Source: Vibrio penaeicida
GTDB lineage: Bacteria > Pseudomonadota > Gammaproteobacteria > Enterobacterales > Vibrionaceae
Reading direction: 5' to 3'
Length of the DNA stretch: 64,000 bases
NCBI RefSeq assembly: GCF_030689305.1
Contig: NZ_JAUYVM010000006.1
Coordinates: 62,001 to 126,000 of the forward strand
The translations under genes and the position numbers were made by a program. Within the stretch, counting starts at the first letter, position 1. Each line of letters begins with the position of its first letter. Positions 1-9,735 of this stretch are shown one piece after another. The notes beneath the pieces were generated by a model. That model was not told the origin of the DNA. It saw nothing but the letters and a program-made list of their open reading frames with translations, and searched no databases.

Positions 1-110
1 TTGCTATTTGTCGTTCCACATAGCGTTAAACTGATCGTTTTGCGTTTTGTTAAGCTAATCGCTCTTCGTGTTGTAAATTTGAGCGCTCTACATAGGGCTA
101 AACGCTCTTT

Positions 111-1121
111 CTATCCCGCTTCACTTTGAACCGTGCTGTTCGCCACCTTCAAAATGGCGTCTCGAATCTGCTCTTTTTGCGGAATGGCGGCTTTTTCCAA
201 CTCAAGGTTGAATGGAATTGGCGTATTAAGCCCAGCTACAATTTCAATGGGCGCATCAAGGTGATAAAAGACATTATCTTGGATGATGGAGCATATATCT
301 GACGCCACACCGCCTCGGCGCACAGCCTCTTGCACAATGATGACTCTGTTCGTTTTCTTCACTGAATTGATGATGGTTTCTTCATCGAGAGGCACTAATG
401 TCCTTGGATCAATAACTTCGACAGAAATGCCCTCTTTCGCCATTTCTTCTGCCACTTCTAAAGAGCGAGGCAGCATATTCGACCAAGCAATCAAGGTGAC
501 ATCCGATCCCGCTCGCTTCACATCAGCTCTACCAAACTCAATTTCGTACTCACCTTCAGGCACTTCGCCTTTGGTCATGTATAAATGTTTGTGCTCAATA
601 AACATAACGGGGTTAGCTTGTCTTAAGGCGTGTTTTAATAGACCTTTTGCATCATAAGGCGTTGAAGGCATGACAACTCTTAACCCAGGAATGTGGTAAA
701 ACAGCGCCTCTAAGCTTTGTGAATGCTGTGCCGCAACCCCACCACCTGCTCCGCCTTGGGTTCGCAGTACAAAGGGAACATGACCAGAACCGCCGGTCAT
801 CAAGCGGAATTTAGCCGCCTGATTTACAATTTGATCCATACCCAACATGGCAAAATCGACGTAAAGAATTTCCACGATGGGTCTTGCGCCTGAAATAGCG
901 GCGCCCACACCCACTCCTATCATGCTGGCTTCTGATATAGGGGTATCGCGAACTCTTAACTCTCCATATTTATCAAGTAGCCCCTCTGTTACTTTGTAGG
1001 AACCGCCTCGTTCTGCGATGCCTTCACCAATAATGAACACGTCGCTGTTTCTTTCCATTTCTTCTTCGAGAGCTTCGCGCAGCGCGTCTCGGTACATAAT
1101 TACTCTGCTAGCCAAAACCAT
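111..1121 (-). CDS. 2-oxoacid dehydrogenase E1 component, beta subunit (pyruvate/acetoin dehydrogenase type)
   Basis: 336 aa. It would form the E1 alpha2-beta2 thiamine-diphosphate decarboxylase with the product of the gene just upstream (start 2159, gap 45 bases). An N-terminal transketolase-like pyrimidine-binding domain (about residues 8-185) is followed by a C-terminal transketolase domain (about 200-325), the normal layout and length for the family. The start is preceded by a strong AAGGAGAG site. Whether the substrate is pyruvate, acetoin or a branched-chain oxoacid cannot be read from sequence; no E2 or E3 gene lies inside the window, although one could follow beyond base 1. Confidence 0.9.
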   Translation of the reverse strand: MVLASRVIMYRDALREALEEEMERNSDVFIIGEGIAERGGSYKVTEGLLDKYGELRVRDTPISEASMIGVGVGAAISGARPIVEILYVDFAMLGMDQIVNQAAKFRLMTGGSGHVPFVLRTQGGAGGGVAAQHSQSLEALFYHIPGLRVVMPSTPYDAKGLLKHALRQANPVMFIEHKHLYMTKGEVPEGEYEIEFGRADVKRAGSDVTLIAWSNMLPRSLEVAEEMAKEGISVEVIDPRTLVPLDEETIINSVKKTNRVIIVQEAVRRGGVASDICSIIQDNVFYHLDAPIEIVAGLNTPIPFNLELEKAAIPQKEQIRDAILKVANSTVQSEAG

Positions 1122-1166
1122 CTCTCCTTTGATGTTTTAATCCTATAAATCGGTTTGTCCGTTCCT

Positions 1167-2159
1167 TTAATAACCAGCTATGGTCTGTTCAAACTCATCC
1201 ACCGAGACTTGCGTTCCCGCTAAAGCAAATGACAACGCTTCTTCCAATTCCGATTCAATCTCAGCTTCCAAGGAGGCAACTTGTTCTTCTGAGTACCCCC
1301 CTAAACCTTTTAAGTTGTTGCGAGCAGAAGTCACGGGATCTTTGTCTTTGTAATATTGAAGTTTGCTTTCAGGCATATAGTTACCAGGGTCATTTACATG
1401 GTGACCAGAGTGGCGATAAGTTTTAGCTTCTATCAACACAGGTCCTTTTCCGGAGCGACATATTTCGCATGCCTCCGAGACCAATGTGTAGACAGCAAGA
1501 GGATCATTACCGTCCACTGCATAGCTAGGAACACCAATGCTTTCACCTCGGCGATACAGATCCGTTTGTCGTGTGGAATCTTCAATTGGCGTTGACACTG
1601 CGTATTGGTTGTTCTCTATAATCAGAACGACATTGAGGTTCCAAATGGCGGCAAGGTTTAATGCTTCCAAAAACGTCCCGTTATTTACGCCACCGTCGGA
1701 TGTAAAAATAATAGTGACCGCATCGCTACCCTTCACTTGATTAGCTAACGCACTGCCAACTCCGATCGGGGTACCTGCCCCTACGATCCCATTGGCTCCT
1801 AGATTGTTGGATTGAATATCCGCAATGTGCATCGAGCCACCGAACCCTTTGCAGTATCCTTCTTTCTTTTGCAAAAGTTCAGCGAGCATACGCTTCACAT
1901 CGGCTCCCCATGAGATGCAGTGACCATGCCCTCTATGGGTGGAAGAGATGTAATCTTTATTTGGGACCGCTGCAGCACACGCACCAGCCGCAATGCCTTC
2001 TTGCCCAAGGTATGGGTGAAAATACCCTCTAACATGACCTTGGCGGTACAGCTTGACCCCCTCAGTTTCAAATAACCGCGTTTTGTAGCAGCTTGTGAAA
2101 ATTTTTTTCAACGTCTCACTGGAGACCTGCGTATCTACCTGTATTTTCTTCGCGTCCAT
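1167..2159 (-). CDS. 2-oxoacid dehydrogenase E1 component, alpha subunit
   Basis: 330 aa, the thiamine-diphosphate-binding partner of the E1 beta subunit encoded directly downstream. The cofactor motif is visible as SDG at about residues 154-156 followed 28 residues later by NN (183-184, in IENNQYA); most relatives have GDG, so the first glycine is replaced by serine. It is first in a two-gene operon and divergent from an RpiR-type regulator, with palindromic sites in the shared intergenic region (2231-2506). The context suggests a substrate-induced catabolic enzyme rather than the housekeeping AceE-type pyruvate dehydrogenase. The exact substrate is unknown. Confidence 0.9.
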   Translation of the reverse strand: MDAKKIQVDTQVSSETLKKIFTSCYKTRLFETEGVKLYRQGHVRGYFHPYLGQEGIAAGACAAAVPNKDYISSTHRGHGHCISWGADVKRMLAELLQKKEGYCKGFGGSMHIADIQSNNLGANGIVGAGTPIGVGSALANQVKGSDAVTIIFTSDGGVNNGTFLEALNLAAIWNLNVVLIIENNQYAVSTPIEDSTRQTDLYRRGESIGVPSYAVDGNDPLAVYTLVSEACEICRSGKGPVLIEAKTYRHSGHHVNDPGNYMPESKLQYYKDKDPVTSARNNLKGLGGYSEEQVASLEAEIESELEEALSFALAGTQVSVDEFEQTIAGY

Positions 2160-2608
2160 TTCGTTACCTAAACTTATTTTCCGTGTCGTTTTCTCGATAT
2201 GGAATTGACTATAGATCGTACAATTTTAAATGTAAATAATTTTACACACGATAAAAAACAAACTTTAAAACCAATCAAAATGTATGAAATATAAGCAATT
2301 AGCTTGTGTTAAATAGAATAAAGACACTCGAAAGGCATACAGAACCAAACGAATAAATACTTGATAATAATAAACTTAAAAAGACAAACCAGAGAAAGAT
2401 CACACTTTGTGAAAATTATTTTACTAATTAACTTTGTAATGCTGTGATATTGAAAATTGACTTACTAGAAGTTACATAGGATTATTAATGTTAAAAATTA
2501 CTTACATTTTTATTTTTTGTGTTTATGGGAGTGATTGACCTTTCAAAGTTAACGATTATTCGAAAGATCGAGAGCCCTTCGCCCAATGACGGAATGAGAT
2601 GATATAAA
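2160..2608. promoter_or_regulatory. AT-rich divergent promoter region with three related palindromes
   Basis: 449 bases between the E1 operon and the RpiR-type regulator. Three imperfect palindromes share a TGT...AAAATTA...TT.AC layout: 2231-2248 (minus strand TGTGTAAAATTATTTACA, containing TGTAAA-N4-TTTACA), 2409-2426 (TGTGAAAATTATTTTACT) and 2489-2506 (TGTTAAAAATTACTTACA). One lies near the E1 start and two near the regulator start, as expected of operators for a divergent local regulator. The region is very AT-rich, so chance similarity is possible. No RNA gene or ORF was seen here. Confidence 0.45.
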
Positions 2609-3520
2609 ATGGACAAACAGGCAGGCACAGAGCTGGTAGAAAGAATCCACTCAAATTACGAGAAACTGCGTAAATCAGAAAGATTGGTCGCAGATTTCAT
2701 TTTGAGCCACTTAGGAAAGCGGCTGAATTATTCGATCACCGAGTTCGCAGACAAGCTAGAAATTAGCGAAGCAACCATCAGTCGATTCACTCGTTCTATA
2801 GGCTACGCAGGGTATTCTGATCTAAAACTTTCCATGGCGGCAGCAAGCAGTATTGCGGAAGAAAATACCATTCCCAACATTCCTAGCGAGCTATCAGAAA
2901 AAGACTCATTAGTGGTGTTAAGCCAAAAGCTGATGAACGCATTGATTAATGGTTTAGGGATGACCCAAAAAAACCTCGACTACGGCAATCTAGAACAAGC
3001 TGTTGATGCCATTCACAATGCCAGTAAAGTGGTACTCGTCGGTGTTGGTGGAGCGGCTGAGATTTGTGATGAAGCTGTGCATTTACTGCTAAAAATAGGG
3101 ATTGATGCCACCAGCTATTGCGATGGATATACCCAAACCATTGTTGCCTCTACTTTGCCATCGGATGCCGTGATGATCGGCATTTCCCATACAGGCGAAA
3201 CTGACACCGTCGCAAAGGCATTAACTCAGGCTAAAATCAATGGGGCAAATACCATTGCCATCACCAGCTTGAAAGACTCTAAAGTGGGGCAAAGCGCAGA
3301 TCATACACTGCTCACGTGGCACAATCACAACCCAAGGCAAGTTCCTCTTTATGGCGACTTTCTGGAAGGGCGAGCTTGCCAGTTATACCTCATTGATTTG
3401 CTTTATCTCGCCTTGATGTTCCGTCGAGGAAAAGACGCCAAGGTGTCATTAGAGATGACCAGAGACGCGCTGGAGAAATACTATCAAGGTCATTCGCTTA
3501 ATAGCAGTGATGGAGCCTGA
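2609..3520 (+). CDS. MurR/RpiR family transcriptional regulator
   Basis: 303 aa. The N-terminal RpiR helix-turn-helix (about residues 1-80; ITEFADKLEISEATISRFTR is the DNA-contacting stretch) is followed by a SIS sugar-phosphate-binding domain (about 130-260; GVGGAAEICDEAVHLLLKIG and GISHTGETDTVAKAL are typical). Such proteins repress or activate sugar or sugar-acid genes in response to a phosphorylated sugar. It is transcribed divergently from the E1 alpha/beta operon, its probable target. Family placement is firm; effector and regulon are inferred. Confidence 0.92.
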   Translation: MDKQAGTELVERIHSNYEKLRKSERLVADFILSHLGKRLNYSITEFADKLEISEATISRFTRSIGYAGYSDLKLSMAAASSIAEENTIPNIPSELSEKDSLVVLSQKLMNALINGLGMTQKNLDYGNLEQAVDAIHNASKVVLVGVGGAAEICDEAVHLLLKIGIDATSYCDGYTQTIVASTLPSDAVMIGISHTGETDTVAKALTQAKINGANTIAITSLKDSKVGQSADHTLLTWHNHNPRQVPLYGDFLEGRACQLYLIDLLYLALMFRRGKDAKVSLEMTRDALEKYYQGHSLNSSDGA

Positions 3521-3582
3521 TTGAAAATCTTGATGAAAATAGTCTTCTTGGATTAATTATCCCATTTGTGTGTTTCTCAAAT

Positions 3583-3611
3583 AAAAACGTCGCCAAAAAG
3601 GCGACGTTTTT
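3583..3611. terminator. Bidirectional terminator between the RpiR-type gene and prfC
   Basis: An A-run leads into a 7-bp stem (ACGTCGCC with GGCGACGT, loop of five A) followed by five T. It sits between convergent genes, so it can end transcripts from both strands. Confidence 0.85.
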
Positions 3612-3643
3612 AATGGGTTTCCGTGAACAACTTTCCCTAACAA

Positions 3644-5233
3644 TTAGTGCTCGCGAGTGGCACGGAAATTAACTTCAGGGAAGCGTTCTTGCGCAAGGTT
3701 TAAATTAACCATGGTTGGCGCAATATAGCTTAGGTTATTACCACCATCGAGCGCTAGGTTAGTTTGGTTCTTACGCTGGAATTCATCCAGTTTTTTCTCG
3801 TCGTCACATTCTACCCAACGAGCTGTTGCCACGTTAACGCCTTCATAGATTGCTTCAACGTTGTATTCCGACTTCAAACGAGCCACAACAACATCAAACT
3901 GAAGAACACCAACGGCACCTACGATCAGATCGTTGTTTTGCAGTGGACGGAACACCTGTACGGCGCCTTCTTCTGATAGCTGGACTAGCCCTTTCAGAAG
4001 CTGCTTCTGCTTCAATGGATCTTTCAATCGAATACGACGGAACAACTCTGGCGCAAAGTTAGGAATACCAGAGAATTTCAGGTTTTCACCTTGTGTAAAG
4101 GTATCGCCAATTTGAATTGTACCGTGGTTGTGTAACCCAATGATGTCGCCAGCGTACGCGTTTTCTGCACGAGATCGGTCGCCCGCCATAAAGGTAACAG
4201 CATCAGAAATGCTGACTTGCTTACCAAGACGAACGTGATTCATCTTCATGCCTTGCGTGTACGTTCCCGATACAATTCGCATAAATGCAATACGGTCGCG
4301 GTGTTTCGGGTCCATATTTGCCTGAATTTTAAAAACAAAGCCTGAGAACTTTTCTTCTTTAGCTTCGACTTCTCGCTCGTTCGCTTGGCGAGATAGAGGC
4401 TCTGGTGCCCACTCAGTCAAACCATCCAACATGTGGTCGACGCCGAAGTTACCCAATGCGGTACCGAAGAAAACAGGGGTGAGTTCACCGCTTAAGAACA
4501 GCTCACGATCAAATTCATGGGAAGCACCTATCACTAATTCAAGCTCTTCACGCAGTTGCTCGGCAAGTTCTTCACCAAGGGCTTCGTCAAGTTCAGGGTT
4601 ATTCAAACCTTTGACGATGTTTGTGTCTTGAATAGTATGACCTTGACCAGTCGAGTACAAAATCGTCTCGTCACGATGAATGTGGTAAACACCTTTGAAT
4701 TCTTTACCGCAGCCAATAGGCCAAGAAACCGGGGCACAAGCCATATTCAGCTCGCTTTCAACTTCGTCCAACAATTCCATTGGATCACGGATATCACGGT
4801 CGAGCTTGTTCATGAAAGTTACGATAGGCGTGTCACGCAGGCGCGTTACTTCCATGAGTTTACGGGTACGATCCTCGACACCTTTTGCCGCATCGATCAC
4901 CATTAAACAGGAATCAACTGCGGTCAAAGTACGGTATGTATCTTCCGAGAAATCTTCGTGTCCTGGAGTATCCAAAAGGTTAACCAAAGACTCGTTGTAC
5001 GGAAACTGCATCACAGAAGTGGTGACCGAGATACCACGTTCTTTTTCCATTTCCATCCAGTCGGATTTAGCGTGTTGGTTTGAGCCACGCCCTTTTACCG
5101 TACCTGCAGACTGAATTGCGCGTCCGAATAAAAGAACTTTTTCGGTAATGGTGGTCTTACCCGCATCGGGGTGAGAAATAATGGCGAAGGTTCTACGTTT
5201 AGACACTTCTTGTGTAAATGGAGAATTAGACAT
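3644..5233 (-). CDS. prfC: Peptide chain release factor 3
   Basis: 529 aa, full family length. RF3 is the GTPase that removes RF1 or RF2 from the ribosome after peptide release. The P-loop (SHPDAGKTT, about residues 20-28), the DTPGHEDF switch motif (about 88-95) and the NKLDRD guanine-recognition motif (about 142-147) are all present, followed by EF-G-like domains II and III. It is a single gene, with a terminator on its 3-prime side and a long non-coding stretch upstream. Confidence 0.97.
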   Translation of the reverse strand: MSNSPFTQEVSKRRTFAIISHPDAGKTTITEKVLLFGRAIQSAGTVKGRGSNQHAKSDWMEMEKERGISVTTSVMQFPYNESLVNLLDTPGHEDFSEDTYRTLTAVDSCLMVIDAAKGVEDRTRKLMEVTRLRDTPIVTFMNKLDRDIRDPMELLDEVESELNMACAPVSWPIGCGKEFKGVYHIHRDETILYSTGQGHTIQDTNIVKGLNNPELDEALGEELAEQLREELELVIGASHEFDRELFLSGELTPVFFGTALGNFGVDHMLDGLTEWAPEPLSRQANEREVEAKEEKFSGFVFKIQANMDPKHRDRIAFMRIVSGTYTQGMKMNHVRLGKQVSISDAVTFMAGDRSRAENAYAGDIIGLHNHGTIQIGDTFTQGENLKFSGIPNFAPELFRRIRLKDPLKQKQLLKGLVQLSEEGAVQVFRPLQNNDLIVGAVGVLQFDVVVARLKSEYNVEAIYEGVNVATARWVECDDEKKLDEFQRKNQTNLALDGGNNLSYIAPTMVNLNLAQERFPEVNFRATREH

Positions 5234-6010
5234 GGTTGTAATCTTCTTTATTGATCACTGCATTATGGTTGCAATGACATTGAAACTGGTATGCACGACA
5301 CGCCAAACTCGCTGTTTAAAAACAAGTTTTAGGCACAATATGCGAGGTATAAACTGTGTATTTGAATTCAGGCTATTACATCGGTCTTGTCGTCAGGCGT
5401 GAGCAAATGGCGCAATTGTATGAGATTCGGGCTCAGCTTTCCAGTTGGTTATCGATAGTACACCAGCTAAGAGGTGTGAAATCACATGAACGTACTTATA
5501 CTCAAACCACCTCAAGCTTACCGACTGACACAAACCAAACCTTTTATTCATCTTTTTACTGTATTCAACAATCGGAATGAAGTGAGAGCTTGCGAGTGAT
5601 TGAACATCATGTAGACACATCTGCGATACCCCCTATTTATCGATATTTATAAACTGCAAAAAAACTAAAATTTGAAAAAGAACATTTAGGTTAACTTTTA
5701 AACAATTCGTAAGTAGCACGATATTTTCGTCAAACATGAGATTAAAATCAGCGAAATTTGCAATAACGTGAAAGAAAACTGCCACAGAGTGAGGCTCATA
5801 TCTGATGCTACTGTCTTAAATTTGAGCTTTTCAATAAATGAGATTACTAAGGACAAAAAAATTAACTAGTATGAATAGTTTGCCAAAATTCTTTAATTGG
5901 ATAAATTTGTAAAAGTTTTAGGTTTTTTGTGATATTTATCATTCACATATGTTGTAAAGTCTCTAGAATCTAAACTTTACAGCTCGATAACAATCAGGAA
6001 GAACCGCATC
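5234..6010. other. 777-base intergenic region, no convincing gene
   Basis: Lies between divergent prfC and the solute-binding-protein gene. Short ORFs of 74-75 codons in 5356-5620 overlap each other on opposite strands and lack a good ribosome site, so they are not called. Around 5490-5520 a stretch reading TTATACTCAAACCACCTCAA resembles a dispersed intergenic sequence I associate with Vibrio genomes, from memory only. Near the right end, 5953-5981 holds an inverted repeat (TGTAAAG, 15-base spacer, CTTTACA), 30 bases before the downstream start codon. Confidence 0.5.
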
Positions 6011-6718
6011 ATGTTGAATGGCAAAATTCGAGTATTATTCCTCGTGATGTTTTTTTCTTTACCCGTTATTTCTAAAGAAATTTCTTTAGCAGCCATTCAC
6101 TACCCTCCTTACACCATTATCAACGCCGACAACGAAATAGCAGGTAACGACACTAAAATTGTTGTCGATGTTATGGCTATGCAAGGAATCCGCATTAATT
6201 TGATCAACCCACCTTGGTCTCGAGCATTAAAAAGTGTCAAGCATGGTAAGATTTCAGGACTAGTGAGCTGTACGAAAAATAATGACAGATCTAAATATAT
6301 GCTTTTCTCAGATCCTATTGATGCCATAAATAACGGTCTTATTGTTCGAAACAGCTACACTGGCACACCCCCAAAACACATCAGCGATTTAAATGGCATA
6401 AACCTAATTGCTATCCACAAATGGAACACGCAAACCGAATTGGTGAGAAATAACATTCCCCATGCTCAAGCAAACTCTATCCCGCAGGCATTAGATATGC
6501 TTCTTAGGCGCGATTTCGACGCGATTTATAGCGGAACCGAGAGTGTGAAATACTTTGCAGAAAGGTCACACACACAAAATAAGCTGAAAGTCGTATTGTT
6601 TGAAGACAGTAAACCCATCACGCTGCATATGTGCTTAGGAAAACGAACACCAAATGCAAAAGAGATTATGGCTAGGTTTAATCAAGATCTTGCGATATAC
6701 AATGCGCTCAAAAATTAA
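6011..6718 (+). CDS. Periplasmic solute-binding protein, amino-acid-binding (SBP_bac_3) type
   Basis: 235 aa with a signal peptide at the N terminus (hydrophobic core VLFLVMFFSLPVIS, about residues 8-21). The mature part has the two-lobe features of family 3 binding proteins (AAIHYPPYTIINADNEIAG near the start, WSRALKSVKHGKISGLVSC in the middle). A GGAAG site precedes the ATG. No permease or ATPase gene is adjacent; the next gene, 53 bases on and co-directional, encodes a membrane GGDEF-EAL enzyme. It may therefore be a ligand sensor for that enzyme rather than an importer subunit. Ligand unknown. Confidence 0.8.
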   Translation: MLNGKIRVLFLVMFFSLPVISKEISLAAIHYPPYTIINADNEIAGNDTKIVVDVMAMQGIRINLINPPWSRALKSVKHGKISGLVSCTKNNDRSKYMLFSDPIDAINNGLIVRNSYTGTPPKHISDLNGINLIAIHKWNTQTELVRNNIPHAQANSIPQALDMLLRRDFDAIYSGTESVKYFAERSHTQNKLKVVLFEDSKPITLHMCLGKRTPNAKEIMARFNQDLAIYNALKN

Positions 6719-6771
6719 ATAATAATTAGGCGCTTATTTATAGAGATCCACCAACGTTTAAGGAAAAAAAT

Positions 6772-9207
6772 TTGTATCGTCAGTCCCGAAAATCTCTTGC
6801 TACTCGTCAGACCAAAACTGTATTTCTGGTTGCTGTTGCACTGGGGCTGCTTTTTAGCTTTTACCAAATTGTTCTGGATCTACACCGAGAACGTCAAAAA
6901 ATTTCTGAGAAATATCACCTGAAGCTGGAGCAAAATTACACCAATGCCAGCCAAGCGGCTTATCACGTTAACCCCTTATTAGCCCAGCAAGTGACGGACA
7001 GTATCATGACGGCCAAGGCTGTACGTCATGTAGTGCTTACCGACGACTTTAATGATGTGTTATCGGAAGAGCATCGAACTTTTCATTATGAAAGCCGATT
7101 GAATCAGTCTCTTGGTCAGTGGCTCTTCACCAACGAACAAATTTACACTATCTCACTCCACCAGCCAGGCACAACGCAGGTTGTAGGAACGCTTAGTTTT
7201 ACGGTTAACGGTATTGCATCCGCTAATGGCTTTTTAGAAAGAGCAAAATCACTGCTCATTTTCGATATGATCCGCAATGTACTCCTAGCCAGTATTCTGC
7301 TTTTTTTCTTTTATCGAAAACTATCCAAACCTCTTATTGATCTCACCTATTGGGTTCGTTCTTTGCAATTTCAAGAATCTCAAAAGAAGCTACCAGGGCA
7401 ACTAAGAGACGATGAACTAGGGCAGCTCGCCCAGTCTTTTCAAACCATGTGGAATGAACGTGAGCAAGCATCCGCACAATTAAGCCAAAACATTGAAGCA
7501 CTCGAAAAAAGTGAGCATTTCGCTAGTACCATAATGGATAACTCAAGCGATGCGCTTTTACTGATCAATCAAGATGGCAAAATTACCCACGTCAACAGCA
7601 ATACTTGCGACTTATTGGGGTACGAAAAAGAAGAGCTGGTGGGCTTTCCTGCGGTAACGATAAGCGTTAGTTATTCGATTGATTACATTGGTTTTAAAGT
7701 AAAACAACCGTCAGAAAGCCAAGCTTCTTTATTTGAAGCGGTTCATCGTAAAAAGAACGGGGCAACCTTTCCCGTTGAAGCAACAGCTATTGAGCTTACA
7801 ATGAATGATACTCCCATGTTTTTGGTGCAAGCGAGGGATATCTCTAACCGTAAGCAGGCTGAAATACAAATTCACAACCTTGCGTATTTTGATGGACTGA
7901 CAGGGCTACCGAATCGAAAACAGCTACTCGACCGATTGGATGAAGCGCTCAATAAGTCTTATCGCACCAGCGAACCAGGGGTGCTTCTTTACCTCGACCT
8001 TGACCGATTCAAAACGATCAACGACTCACTCGGACATGCGATTGGCGATCAGCTTCTTCAAGCTGTATCAGAACGTTTGCAAAAGCTACTCGACCCGATA
8101 CATTTATTCGCTCGGATTGGGGGGGATGAGTTTGCGATTTTGATGCCTAACGTCCCCTTAGAGCAGGCAAAAAAACATGCGGAGGAGGTATTATCTTTAG
8201 CTCGCTCTCCTTATGTCGTCGAATCACACCACTTGTATTGCAGTATCAGTGTTGGCATTGCGACTTTCCCGAGCCCAGATACCAATGCCTTAGAACTTTT
8301 GCGACAAGCCGATACCGCCCTGTATCGCGCAAAATCGGCGGGCAGTAATACTTACAAGACTTACGAGCCCGAAATGCGTAAGTTAGTGGACTCTTTTTTG
8401 TCTATCGAAAAAGGGCTTCATGAAGCCCTCAACAAAAACCAATTCGAGCTCTACTATCAGCCTCAAGTAAATAAAAAAGGGGAGTTGGTGGGTGCTGAAG
8501 CGCTCATCCGGTGGAATCACCCCACTCAAGGCACTGTGCCGCCAGATACCTTTATGTCTATTGCCGAAGAGACTGGGCAAATCATCCCTATGGGCTCTTG
8601 GATACTTGAGCAAGCCTGCTTACAAATGGCGCATTGGAAAGAGAGCGGTAATGTGCCTAGTACCTTCAAACGACTTGCTATCAATATCAGCCCACTTCAA
8701 TTTTCTCAGGCAGATTTTGTTGAGCAGGTAACGGGCGCGGTAGAGCGTTCAGGTATCGCTCCCGAAGACATCGAGCTAGAACTCACTGAAAACATGCTAC
8801 TGAAGAACATCGATGCCTGTGTAATAAAAATGGCGGAATTGAAAAAGAAAGGTTTTAAGATAGCCATTGATGACTTTGGTACGGGGTATTCATCTCTTAA
8901 GTACTTAAAAAGACTGTCACTGGACGTGTTAAAAATCGATCGCTCATTCGTAACCGAACTTCACCTTAATAAAAACGATACCGCTATCGTCGATTCAATC
9001 ATTTTGATGTCGGAGCGCCTTGGATTAGAAGTGATTGCAGAAGGTGTCGAAGAACCCGAAGAGCTAAAAGCCTTAACAGACTTAGGTTGTGAACAATTTC
9101 AGGGATACATATTCGATAAACCTTTGGATGCAGAAACTATGTCTTTGCGACTTAAGAAGCCGCAATACAACAATCAAATCATCAAACAATTGAGTCAATC
9201 TAAGTGA
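6772..9207 (+). CDS. Membrane GGDEF-EAL cyclic-di-GMP enzyme with PAS domain
   Basis: 811 aa, TTG start with AAGGA seven bases upstream. Order of domains: transmembrane helix 1 (about 16-34), periplasmic domain (about 35-160), helix 2 (about 161-178), HAMP-like linker, PAS (about 250-365), GGDEF (about 375-540) and EAL (about 550-795). Both catalytic signatures are intact (RIGGDEFAIL and GAEALIRW; DDFGTGYSSLKYL also present), so synthesis, hydrolysis or both are possible. Position next to prfC and rimI matches a GGDEF-EAL gene of V. cholerae. It probably forms an operon with the upstream solute-binding protein. Confidence 0.9.
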   Translation: MYRQSRKSLATRQTKTVFLVAVALGLLFSFYQIVLDLHRERQKISEKYHLKLEQNYTNASQAAYHVNPLLAQQVTDSIMTAKAVRHVVLTDDFNDVLSEEHRTFHYESRLNQSLGQWLFTNEQIYTISLHQPGTTQVVGTLSFTVNGIASANGFLERAKSLLIFDMIRNVLLASILLFFFYRKLSKPLIDLTYWVRSLQFQESQKKLPGQLRDDELGQLAQSFQTMWNEREQASAQLSQNIEALEKSEHFASTIMDNSSDALLLINQDGKITHVNSNTCDLLGYEKEELVGFPAVTISVSYSIDYIGFKVKQPSESQASLFEAVHRKKNGATFPVEATAIELTMNDTPMFLVQARDISNRKQAEIQIHNLAYFDGLTGLPNRKQLLDRLDEALNKSYRTSEPGVLLYLDLDRFKTINDSLGHAIGDQLLQAVSERLQKLLDPIHLFARIGGDEFAILMPNVPLEQAKKHAEEVLSLARSPYVVESHHLYCSISVGIATFPSPDTNALELLRQADTALYRAKSAGSNTYKTYEPEMRKLVDSFLSIEKGLHEALNKNQFELYYQPQVNKKGELVGAEALIRWNHPTQGTVPPDTFMSIAEETGQIIPMGSWILEQACLQMAHWKESGNVPSTFKRLAINISPLQFSQADFVEQVTGAVERSGIAPEDIELELTENMLLKNIDACVIKMAELKKKGFKIAIDDFGTGYSSLKYLKRLSLDVLKIDRSFVTELHLNKNDTAIVDSIILMSERLGLEVIAEGVEEPEELKALTDLGCEQFQGYIFDKPLDAETMSLRLKKPQYNNQIIKQLSQSK

Positions 9208-9288
9208 GAGATCTACGCTGTTTTTGGTTTCAGTTAAACGGGTTCAAGGCGCGAGAATATAAGTGAAAGGGGTTTCTCTTTCTTTACG

Positions 9289-9735
9289 CTACATAAACAG
9301 ATAACTCATGATAATCGCGTCTTCTTTTCCTGATGCCGTCGGGTAGTAATCTATGCGTCGGTCAACTTCATTGAACCCTTCCGATTCATACAACCCAAAT
9401 GCACTCTGATTACTTTCTCTCACTTCCAACCAAGCACTTTCGGCATTGGCCGCTGTGCATACTTCAATAAACCCTTGAAGCAGCTGCTTTCCATACCCTT
9501 TTCCTTGATGAGAAGGAGAAACGGCAATATTCAGTAACGTCACTTCTCCTACAATGTTCTGTGCGTAAAAATACCCCACCAGCTCATCACCGATATGAAG
9601 CCCATAATGACACGCTCCACGAGAGTCTAATTCCCGTATCATCGATTCTTTCCATGGGTGGCTGTGCGCTTGCTGCTCAATCGCCCAAACACTATCTAAG
9701 TGCTGAGTAGACAGCGGCGTAATTGCATTATTCAT
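9289..9735 (-). CDS. rimI: Ribosomal protein S18 alanine N-acetyltransferase RimI
   Basis: 148 aa GNAT-fold enzyme that acetylates the N-terminal alanine of ribosomal protein S18. The acetyl-CoA pyrophosphate loop is visible (PSHQGKGYGKQLL, about residues 73-85), and YESEGF near residue 117 is typical of RimI. The gene overlaps the 3-prime end of holD by eight bases, the same pairing as in E. coli, which suggests translational coupling. Confidence 0.93.
   Translation of the reverse strand: MNNAITPLSTQHLDSVWAIEQQAHSHPWKESMIRELDSRGACHYGLHIGDELVGYFYAQNIVGEVTLLNIAVSPSHQGKGYGKQLLQGFIEVCTAANAESAWLEVRESNQSAFGLYESEGFNEVDRRIDYYPTASGKEDAIIMSYLFM

Noticed and set aside
5356-5620. Two ORFs of 74-75 codons on opposite strands between prfC and the solute-binding protein gene
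   Set aside because: They overlap each other, lack ribosome sites, and the region looks like degenerate intergenic sequence.
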